Below are positions 1 to 4,659 of a stretch of DNA of 11,451 nucleotides, piece by piece. A program made the translations under genes and the position numbers. The DNA is from JAVBNU01 sp031551265 (GTDB taxonomy: Bacteria > Cyanobacteriota > Vampirovibrionia > Gastranaerophilales > Gastranaerophilaceae), in the NCBI GenBank assembly GCA_031551265.1, contig JAVBNU010000088.1, positions 1 through 11,451 of the forward strand, written 5' to 3'. The notes below the pieces were generated by a model. That model saw only the letters and a list, made by a program, of their open reading frames with translations. It was not told the DNA's origin and ran no database searches. How positions within the stretch are numbered: the first letter of the stretch is position 1; each line of letters opens with the position of its first letter.

Positions 1-98
1 TTGCATACCCATACTATGTGATATTTTAAGCAATATGTACTATGTGCGCTTTTTATTACTTCCATGCTTTATATTATACCGCCGTCGGGCTCATTCAT

Positions 99-116
99 CC
101 ACGGCTAAAGCCGTGG
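99..116. repeat. Perfect 8-bp palindrome, IS200/IS605-end or REP-like
   Basis: CCACGGCT and AGCCGTGG are separated by two bases, giving a tight GC-rich hairpin in AT-rich DNA. The flanks (ATTCATCC before, GTGTTCTGTC after) resemble the subterminal hairpins of IS200/IS605 elements from memory. No transposase lies in the window, so this is either the end of an element mostly outside it, a remnant, or an unrelated REP palindrome. The hairpin is seen; its origin is inferred. Confidence 0.45.
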
Positions 117-143
117 TGTTCTGTCTTCGACCGCATAAAAACA

Positions 144-179
144 AAAGAGATTAGAAACGCAACCCCTAATCTCTTTTTT
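144..179. terminator. Bidirectional rho-independent terminator after the ABC-F gene
   Basis: AGAGATTAG (146-154) pairs perfectly with CTAATCTCT (166-174) and can be extended by A-T pairs. A T-run follows on the plus strand (175-179), and on the minus strand the complement gives TTTTGTTTTT after the stem. It lies just beyond the stop of the minus-strand ABC-F gene, so it ends that transcript and could also stop transcription entering from the left. Confidence 0.85.
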
Positions 180-186
180 AAGTATC

Positions 187-1656
187 CTAATCAATCTGCA
201 ATACGTGTGTTGCGACATTATTTTCAAATGCCCGATCGTGCTCGACAAACAGCAGCGTCGCGTTTGAATTCAGGAGCAAATTTTCAATCTGCATTCTTGA
301 AAAAACATCAATGTAGTTTAAAGGCTCGTCCCATATATAAATATGCGCACTTTCACAAAGACTGGCAGCTAATAAAACTTTCTTTTTTTGTCCTGCACTG
401 TAGTCTTTCATATCATTGTCGAATTGTTCGCGCTTAAAATTCAGCTTACGCAGTATCGTTTTGAGCATAGTTTCATCAATATTTTTAGTTAAGGCGTATT
501 CTCTCAAATTGCCGCTAAGGTGCGTCGTATCTTGAGGGATATATGATATTTTCAGATTTCCGGCTCTGTAAATATTTCCTGTGAAGTTGATGTCGTTACC
601 GCAAATCAGTTTCAATATACTTGTTTTGCCGCAACCGTTTTTACCTTTAAGTGCAACCCGTTGTCCTTGTTGTATGCTGAGTTTCACATTTTCACAGGCA
701 CATTTATTATCATACAAAACCGCTATGTCCTCAAGTGTTACAAGTATTTCAGAGTGGTGTTCAAGCGGTTTAATTTTTAAATCTTCAATTTCTTCAATAT
801 TTTGCAAAAGTTCTGATTTTTCGCTAACCAACTCATTTTTGCGATGTTCAACATTCTTTGTTTTTTTCATCATTTTTGCGGCCTTGTGCCCTATGAACCC
901 TCTATCTACGGGCCCATTCCCGTATTTACTGTTTTCTGTTTTATCTGCCCACGCTGCAGCTTGCTGTGCAGATTTATTCAAACGTTTTACCTCTTTTTTC
1001 AATTTCTCGTTTTGCCCGAGTTCATACTCATCTTGAAGCTGCTTGTTGTAAAACCACGAAGAAAAATTACCTTTTTGAACTTCGATATTTGACCTGTTAA
1101 TTGAGAGAATATGGTCAACGCACTCGTCCAAAAACGTTCTGTCATGAGACACCAAAATATAGCCTTTTTTCGTTTTCAAATATTTCGCCACAAGTATTCT
1201 GCCCTCAGCGTCAAGATGATTTGTAGGCTCGTCAATCAGCAAGAATTTGTCGTCGTCATGAAAAAGGGCTGCCAAAAGCACTTTTATCTGCTCACCGTTC
1301 GAAAGGGTATTAAAAGGTCTGTACAAAATTTCGTCCGACAACCCGAGCAGCGATAATTCCCGCTCAATTTGCCAGAACTGAGCATCACGACATAGTGTTT
1401 CAATAATATCCGCAGTGTTCTGTGTTTTGTCAGCTACACTCTGAGGAAAATACTTAAAATCACGCTGGCCGATTATTTTGCCCTCAAATTCATAATTCCC
1501 TAGAAAAAGATTTAAAAGCGTTGTTTTGCCTTGACCATTTCGTCCTGTCAGACCAAGTTTCCAGCCGGTATTTATTTGCAGAGAAACATTCTCGAAGATT
1601 TTTTCACTGTTTCCAAAGTATGAAAAAGTTAAATTAGATATGCTTATAGTTGACAT
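187..1656 (-). CDS. Lsa-like ABC-F ribosomal protection ATPase
   Basis: This is a cytosolic protein with two ATP-binding cassettes and no membrane segment, as in ABC-F proteins. Cassette 1 has Walker A GRNGQGKT (38-45), signature LSNGEQ (118-123), Walker B ending DEPTNHLD (142-149) and switch His171. Cassette 2 has Walker A GKNGCGKT (338-345), signature YSAGQ (419-423), Walker B DEPLNYID (443-450) and His473. The charged helical linker (about 205-300) is where ABC-F proteins contact the P-site tRNA and peptidyl-transferase centre. The 489-residue length and the motifs LSNGEQ, DEPLNYID and LLFVEHD match the Lsa/Vga/Msr antibiotic-resistance branch, which displaces lincosamides, streptogramin A and pleuromutilins from the ribosome; Lsa itself is about 498 residues. 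Both catalytic glutamates are present. The start is supported by AGGAG seven bases upstream. The leader contains a short upstream ORF and a hairpin, suggesting drug-responsive control. The family is certain; actual resistance is inferred. Confidence 0.95.
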   Translation of the reverse strand: MSTISISNLTFSYFGNSEKIFENVSLQINTGWKLGLTGRNGQGKTTLLNLFLGNYEFEGKIIGQRDFKYFPQSVADKTQNTADIIETLCRDAQFWQIERELSLLGLSDEILYRPFNTLSNGEQIKVLLAALFHDDDKFLLIDEPTNHLDAEGRILVAKYLKTKKGYILVSHDRTFLDECVDHILSINRSNIEVQKGNFSSWFYNKQLQDEYELGQNEKLKKEVKRLNKSAQQAAAWADKTENSKYGNGPVDRGFIGHKAAKMMKKTKNVEHRKNELVSEKSELLQNIEEIEDLKIKPLEHHSEILVTLEDIAVLYDNKCACENVKLSIQQGQRVALKGKNGCGKTSILKLICGNDINFTGNIYRAGNLKISYIPQDTTHLSGNLREYALTKNIDETMLKTILRKLNFKREQFDNDMKDYSAGQKKKVLLAASLCESAHIYIWDEPLNYIDVFSRMQIENLLLNSNATLLFVEHDRAFENNVATHVLQID

Positions 1657-1700
1657 GGTAGTTCTCCTGTTAATTTATGCAAAACAAGGCTTACAGCCCA

Positions 1701-1740
1701 AAGCATATCAAAAAATTAAAACACTTGGTTTGATATGCTT
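1701..1740 (-). promoter_or_regulatory. 12-bp inverted repeat in the ABC-F leader
   Basis: AAGCATATCAAA (1701-1712) and TTTGATATGCTT (1729-1740) form a perfect 12-bp stem with a 16-base loop. It lies in the 5' leader of the ABC-F mRNA, directly after the upstream ORF: its first arm begins at or within the last codon of the longer reading. A ribosome stalled on that ORF would cover or free this arm, as in attenuation leaders of erm and ABC-F genes. No T-run follows the stem, so it is not a plain terminator. It could also be a protein-binding site. The pairing is seen; the regulatory role is inferred. Confidence 0.6.
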
Positions 1741-1743
1741 AAA

Positions 1744-1761
1744 TTAACAAGAAATATACAA
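1744..1761 (-). CDS. Candidate leader peptide (uORF) of the ABC-F gene
   Basis: An AAGGAG Shine-Dalgarno site (1770-1775) stands directly downstream of the predicted transcription start. Eight bases after GGAG a TTG opens a five-codon ORF (M-Y-I-S-C, stop TAA). One base earlier an ATT codon opens a seven-codon alternative (1739-1762, I-V-Y-F-L-L-I). Such minimal ORFs are typical of leaders in which drug-stalled ribosomes switch RNA structure ahead of erm and ABC-F genes. The strong Shine-Dalgarno site has no other coding region to serve. Which start is used, or whether it is translated at all, cannot be decided from sequence. Confidence 0.45.
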   Translation of the reverse strand: MYISC

Positions 1762-1783
1762 TGGCGTAGCTCCTTTTTTCTTT

Positions 1784-1812
1784 AGTATATCAAATTCTAT
1801 AGAGAACTTCAA
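1784..1812 (-). promoter_or_regulatory. Sigma-70-type promoter of the ABC-F gene
   Basis: On the minus strand, TTGAAG (1807-1812) is separated by exactly 17 bases from TATACT (1784-1789). The predicted start near 1777 gives a leader of about 120 bases before the ABC-F start codon, with the Shine-Dalgarno site of the upstream ORF almost at the 5' end. The promoter begins just past the stop of the upstream TIGR04076-like gene, so the ABC-F gene can be transcribed on its own. No terminator separates them, so read-through is also possible. Confidence 0.7.
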
Positions 1813-1820
1813 CTTTGGTT

Positions 1821-2087
1821 TTACTCGATTATTTCTTCTTTTATTTCAAAAATATTCAGCACATCACAGTCAGGACAAGAAAAAAGCATTCTGCCGTCTG
1901 ATTTTTTGCAAGGCGGGGTACCGCCGTGTTTGAGAATATCTACATAAGGAAATGCGACATATACTACGCGTGGGCATATTTGTGCTTTATCTGCATCATA
2001 GTCAAAAGTATCGCCAATTTTGTGTGGTTTTGCACACCCTTTACAGCCTTTTCTGTCGACTACCGTTAACGTAATTTTCTTTGTCAT
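1821..2087 (-). CDS. TIGR04076-like small Cys-rich protein
   Basis: An 88-residue protein. The longer reading from 2174 is rejected because it would run 74 bases into the upstream gene, while the ATG at 2085-2087 is preceded by an excellent AAGGAGG (2092-2098). The protein has six cysteines (15, 18, 38, 60, 71, 74), including CxxC pairs CKGC and CPDC, which could bind a metal or an Fe-S cluster. The pattern GDTFDY (25-30), ICPR (37-40), FPYV (46-49) and KHGGTPPC (53-60) matches my recollection of the TIGR04076 family, small proteins of unknown function that often sit near redox or metabolic enzymes. It is the last gene of a three-gene operon, 13 bases after the stop of the SpeD-like gene. No signal peptide. 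The family call is from memory of the motif order; the function is unknown. Confidence 0.75.
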   Translation of the reverse strand: MTKKITLTVVDRKGCKGCAKPHKIGDTFDYDADKAQICPRVVYVAFPYVDILKHGGTPPCKKSDGRMLFSCPDCDVLNIFEIKEEIIE

Positions 2088-2100
2088 ACTGCCTCCTTCG

Positions 2101-2457
2101 CTAGAACTCTTTGTATTCAATTTTTTCGGCCTTAAAAAACTCTTTCGTAAAATAAACAGCTTTATCGGCATCAAAACTTTTACATGTATAAATAATCATT
2201 GATAAAAATCTTGAATTAGACCACACATATAACGAAATACCTGAGTCAATCAACGGTATAAACGCGTCGTAGCCTTGATTTTCTTCTTTGCCTTCGCCAC
2301 CGGGCGAAAAGATTATAGGCTCACCATAAACTTTCAACGCCATGTGGCCTGTAAATGCCTGAAAAAAGTTTTTTATTACATTCTTATCAACTTCAATATC
2401 ATAAAATCCTTCAATTAGAAGTCGTTGTCTTGTGATATCGGGAGCTAAATTTTTCAT
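2101..2457 (-). CDS. SpeD-like (S-adenosylmethionine decarboxylase superfamily) protein
   Basis: A 118-residue protein, the usual size of the short bacterial AdoMet decarboxylase proenzyme. That enzyme cuts itself and turns a serine into a pyruvoyl cofactor. The segment DSGISLYVWSN (71-81) aligns with ESHISIHTWPE of SpeD, so Ser72 sits at the pyruvoyl-forming position. YTC with Cys92 lies exactly 20 residues further on, as Ser63 and Cys83 do in Thermotoga SpeD. The C-terminal FDADKAVYFTKEFF (95-108) matches the conserved tail helix. Two key positions differ: the cleavage-site Glu is Asp71, and the processing His is Tyr77. It may therefore use another substrate (SpeD relatives acting on ornithine or arginine are known) or may not self-process. 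It lies four bases after the YjbR gene, with its Shine-Dalgarno site (AAGGAG, 2471-2476) inside that gene's end, implying coupled translation. No speE (spermidine synthase) is nearby. Superfamily likely; substrate unknown. Confidence 0.7.
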   Translation of the reverse strand: MKNLAPDITRQRLLIEGFYDIEVDKNVIKNFFQAFTGHMALKVYGEPIIFSPGGEGKEENQGYDAFIPLIDSGISLYVWSNSRFLSMIIYTCKSFDADKAVYFTKEFFKAEKIEYKEF

Positions 2458-2461
2458 AATT

Positions 2462-2887
2462 TTATTTTTTCTCCTTCTCTTTAACGACCTGCTTTTGCAA
2501 ACAGGCTTCTTTAGTTTTCTTGTTTCTTTTTGGCGCAGTCAAATCATAGCTCAAGTCAACCAATGACCACACCATCTCATTTTCGACCGTTCCATCTAAT
2601 AAAACTGAGATCCAGTGCTCTTTGTTCATATGGTAGCCCGGTAAAATTCCGGGCAAGCCGCGAAAAGTATAGGACAGAACAGGGTCACATTTCAAATCAA
2701 CGACCTCGCAATCGCCTTCGCCTGAAAGACCTAATTTTTCTCTGCTTACTTGAATAGTTGCAGCAAACCATTTTCTATTACCTTGATGACGAAAAATAGC
2801 GGTATCTTTGAATTTCGCAAACGGGTACTCAGGAGCAGTATCAAACTTCTCTTTTATATACGCAAATAACTCACTTTTTGTCGTCAT
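2462..2887 (-). CDS. MmcQ/YjbR family protein
   Basis: A 141-residue cytosolic protein of the MmcQ/YjbR family, a CyaY-like fold often annotated as DNA-binding although no general function has been shown. Family hallmarks in order: YPF (21-23), FRHQGNRKWFAA (32-43), DLKCDP (64-69), PGILPGYHMNKEHWISV (79-95) and LVDLSYDLT (109-117). The last 24 residues form a Lys-rich extension that could contact nucleic acid. It is the first gene of the operon with the SpeD-like and TIGR04076-like genes. The Shine-Dalgarno site before its ATG is weak, and I could not identify a convincing promoter in the 159-base region shared with the divergent tag gene. Confidence 0.9.
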   Translation of the reverse strand: MTTKSELFAYIKEKFDTAPEYPFAKFKDTAIFRHQGNRKWFAATIQVSREKLGLSGEGDCEVVDLKCDPVLSYTFRGLPGILPGYHMNKEHWISVLLDGTVENEMVWSLVDLSYDLTAPKRNKKTKEACLQKQVVKEKEKK

Positions 2888-2943
2888 AACTCAACTTTCT
2901 TTTTTGAACATAGATTTTTCTACAGCTTCCCTCTAGAATGTAG

Positions 2944-2988
2944 GTTGGGGTTTCACCCCAACAATATTTCTCGGTGCGTGAAACGCAC
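2944..2988. repeat. Pair of tandem GC-rich hairpins (REP-like)
   Basis: GTTGGGG (2944-2950) pairs with CCCCAAC (2956-2962) around a five-base loop. GTGCGT (2974-2979) pairs with ACGCAC (2983-2988) around a GAA loop. Both are in the short divergent region between the YjbR operon and tag, and are much richer in GC than their surroundings. Such paired palindromes are typical of REP elements, which are common in cyanobacterial intergenic DNA. They may also affect expression of the two flanking transcripts. Confidence 0.6.
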
Positions 2989-3034
2989 TCACGGCTCCGC
3001 CCTGACTATAATAGTATCATAAAATCATTTATGC

Positions 3035-3046
3035 TATTATAATTTT
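3035..3046 (+). promoter_or_regulatory. Candidate -10 box placed for a leaderless tag mRNA
   Basis: TATTAT (3035-3040, overlapped by TATAAT 3038-3043) ends six bases before the ATG of tag, the spacing expected when transcription begins at the start codon. No Shine-Dalgarno sequence precedes that ATG. A second TATAAT (3007-3012) would give a leader of about 28 bases, still without a Shine-Dalgarno site. No good -35 box is seen for either. Confidence 0.4.
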
Positions 3047-3613
3047 ATGGATAATTTGAAACGCTGTGCGTGGGTTCCTGAGAGCAACCCTGAATATCAA
3101 AAATATCACGATGATGAGTGGGGTGTGCCGGTTTATGATGACAGACTTTTTTTCGAAATGCTTATTTTAGAAGGCGCGCAGGCCGGTTTGAGTTGGGAAA
3201 CTGTACTTAAAAAAAGAGGCGGCTACAAAAAAGCGTTCCATAATTTTGATGTGCAAAAGTGCGCAAAGCTGAGTGATTCGGAACTCGAAAAACTAATGCA
3301 AAACCCCGAAATCATTCGGAATAGGCTAAAAATATTTTCCGTGCGAAAAAACGCTATAGCTTTCATAAATATCCAAAAAGAATTTGGCAGTTTTTCAAAT
3401 TACATATGGAAATTTGTAGATAACAAGCCAATTGTCAACAATCTCAAATCTACATCAGAAATCCCGGCTAAAACAGAAATTAGCGACAAAATTTCTAAAG
3501 ACCTGAAAAAACGCGGTATGTCTTTTGTCGGCTCGACAATTATGTACGCATTTATGCAAGCCACCGGCCTCGTCAATGACCACATTACAGATTGTTTTAG
3601 GTTTAGTCGTTAG
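3047..3613 (+). CDS. tag: DNA-3-methyladenine glycosylase I
   Basis: A base-excision repair enzyme that removes 3-methyladenine from alkylated DNA, leaving an abasic site. At 188 residues it is nearly identical in length to E. coli Tag (187). The zinc-binding set is intact: Cys7 in RCAWV, His21 in YHDDEWGVP, and His179 and Cys183 in NDHITDC. The substrate-pocket segment LEGAQAGLSWETVLKKR (41-57) carries the conserved Glu42 and Trp50. SEIPAKT (137-143) and KKRGMSFVGSTIMYAFMQATG (154-174) are further family blocks. The start is fixed by the need for the N-terminal zinc cysteine, but it has no Shine-Dalgarno site. It diverges from the YjbR operon, and its stop overlaps by four bases the stop of the convergent unknown gene, with no terminator between them. 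Confidence 0.97.
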   Translation: MDNLKRCAWVPESNPEYQKYHDDEWGVPVYDDRLFFEMLILEGAQAGLSWETVLKKRGGYKKAFHNFDVQKCAKLSDSELEKLMQNPEIIRNRLKIFSVRKNAIAFINIQKEFGSFSNYIWKFVDNKPIVNNLKSTSEIPAKTEISDKISKDLKKRGMSFVGSTIMYAFMQATGLVNDHITDCFRFSR

Positions 3614-4086
3614 ACATCTTTATGTAGTTTTGCGCCTCTGACTCCTTGTGTCCAGCCCAATATATCTTCATACAAGCCGTTAACTGCTCCTCTTGATATG
3701 CGTTCATAGTTCACTGCAATATGTGATTCAGGGCATGCACGCATAACAGCTACTTCTTTCTCAAGACTTTTAAGTTCTGATTGTTTTTCACTTAGCGCTG
3801 TTTCATAACTATCTACTGCTTGCCTTGCCATTATTTTAATTTCTTTTGCAGTCTTTAGTTGTTGTATCTCTTTATGAAAGCGCGCGTGCCTCTCTTTAGC
3901 TTCAACTATTTGAGCACTTCTCATCTTTATACAATGATGTTTAGCTACCATTTCTACAAAACTATTTTTATCGCCCAACTCTTTTTCCAAAATTTTGGCA
4001 TCAACTCTCATTTGCTCAATTTGTTTAGGTGTTGGCTTGTATTCATAGCCTTTGAACGCAACATTGTTTATACTTGAAATTCTCAT
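3610..4086 (-). CDS. Unknown coiled-coil protein with N-terminal VAFKG signature
   Basis: A 158-residue protein I do not recognise. It begins MRISSINNVAFKG, a short N-terminal signature resembling that of another unknown gene in this window (VSFKS at 7503). Residues about 55-115 are rich in Lys, Glu, Gln, Ala and Leu with heptad-like spacing (KERHARFHKEIQQLKTAKE, then ETALSEKQSELKSLEKEV), predicting a long helix or coiled coil. Two cysteines (52, 118). No signal peptide or membrane segment. The Shine-Dalgarno AAAAAGGAA lies seven bases before the ATG. The gene converges with tag, sharing TTAG at the stops. Its function cannot be inferred from sequence; by composition it could be a structural or partner-binding protein. 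Confidence 0.8.
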   Translation of the reverse strand: MRISSINNVAFKGYEYKPTPKQIEQMRVDAKILEKELGDKNSFVEMVAKHHCIKMRSAQIVEAKERHARFHKEIQQLKTAKEIKIMARQAVDSYETALSEKQSELKSLEKEVAVMRACPESHIAVNYERISRGAVNGLYEDILGWTQGVRGAKLHKDV

Positions 4087-4260
4087 ACTCTATTCCTTTT
4101 TCACTCTTTACATGTGCATTAAAACTCGTGAAAAATTTTCGTTGCCAGTAAATAATCCGTTAGGTAATAATTCTTTACACGAATTATTTAATTTAATTCA
4201 ACATCATTTTGAATAATAGTGATATTGAGATAAGTTGTAATTTTCAAACATGCGCAAAAA

Positions 4261-4633
4261 CGTCATCCCGGAAGCCTTGACACTTGTGTCCCGTTAAAAT
4301 TTCGGATTCGATAACCCAACTTGATGTCATACCGGAACATAAGGTGTTGGATAATAAGACTGTCGAGTATATCCGGTATCTTTCCCTCTATCTGATGCGC
4401 ATTCCAATAATGATTTCATTTGTTAATTGGTAAGATGCCGGATATCTACGTTTTTATTGACTTACGACAATTTGCGTTCCGGCATGACAGCACGAAAAAT
4501 GAGTGCATAAGTTTAACGATGAATTAATTGTCTCAACAAATTATGTTTGGGGCAAAGATATTTCTTTGTTGGGTCTTGCATTTTTATTCATTTTTTTAAC
4601 GGGATAGATCCCGTGTCGAGCACGGGATGACCG
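4261..4633. repeat. Outer composite repeat with about 39-bp inverted ends
   Basis: The left end (4261-4299, from CGTCATCCCG to CCCGTTAAAA) matches the reverse complement of the right end (4595-4633, from CGGTCATCCCG to CCCGTT and an A-run) imperfectly over their whole length. CCCAAC (4315-4320) and GTTGGG (4568-4573) continue the symmetry further inward. The right end alone can form two mutually exclusive hairpins, ACGGGAT/ATCCCGT (4599-4614) and CCCGTG/CACGGG (4610-4626). The element encloses a second repeat (4325-4489), suggesting nested insertion. No coding capacity. Confidence 0.6.
4325..4489. repeat. Two-stem dispersed repeat, copy 1
   Basis: Outer arms: TGTCATACCGGAAC (4325-4338) pairs with GTTCCGGCATGACA (4476-4489), one mismatch in 14. 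Inner arms: ATATCCGGTATCTT (4369-4382) pairs with AAGATGCCGGATAT (4432-4445), all 14 paired with one G-U. The copy at 7932-8092 has nearly the same length, the same shared blocks (ATTTGTT, GGTAAGATGCCG, GGCATGACA) and the same two stems, but with different paired bases. The paired changes argue that the folded structure is what is conserved. Confidence 0.7.
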
Positions 4634-4659
4634 TAAGAATTGAGTTAGGGCTACTTAAC

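Larger units (their letters stand above)
4087..4659. other. Intergenic stretch filled by nested repeats
   Basis: No gene is supported here. A small AATAATTC/GAATTATT hairpin (4166-4188) lies upstream of the coiled-coil gene and may be regulatory. The rest is mostly the nested repeats 4261-4633 and 4325-4489. No clear terminator for the mlaA-hydrolase gene is seen: its 3' side holds hairpins from the repeat, not followed by T-runs in the gene's direction. Confidence 0.6.

Noticed and set aside
42..437. Plus-strand ORF of 131 codons
   Set aside because: It lies mostly antisense to the well-supported ABC-F gene and runs through the terminator; no family resemblance or Shine-Dalgarno site.
581..1356. 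Three plus-strand ORFs antisense to the ABC-F gene
   Set aside because: Shadow frames of the ABC-F coding sequence, rich in Cys, Phe and Ser as expected for antisense of charged helices.
2088..2174. Longer N-terminus for the TIGR04076-like protein
   Set aside because: It would overlap the SpeD-like gene by 74 bases; the internal ATG at 2085-2087 has an excellent Shine-Dalgarno site and starts at the family-like sequence.
4599..4626. Terminator for the MlaA-hydrolase gene
   Set aside because: GC-rich stems exist, but in the gene's direction they are followed by TTAAAAAAA, not a T-run, and they belong to a dispersed repeat.
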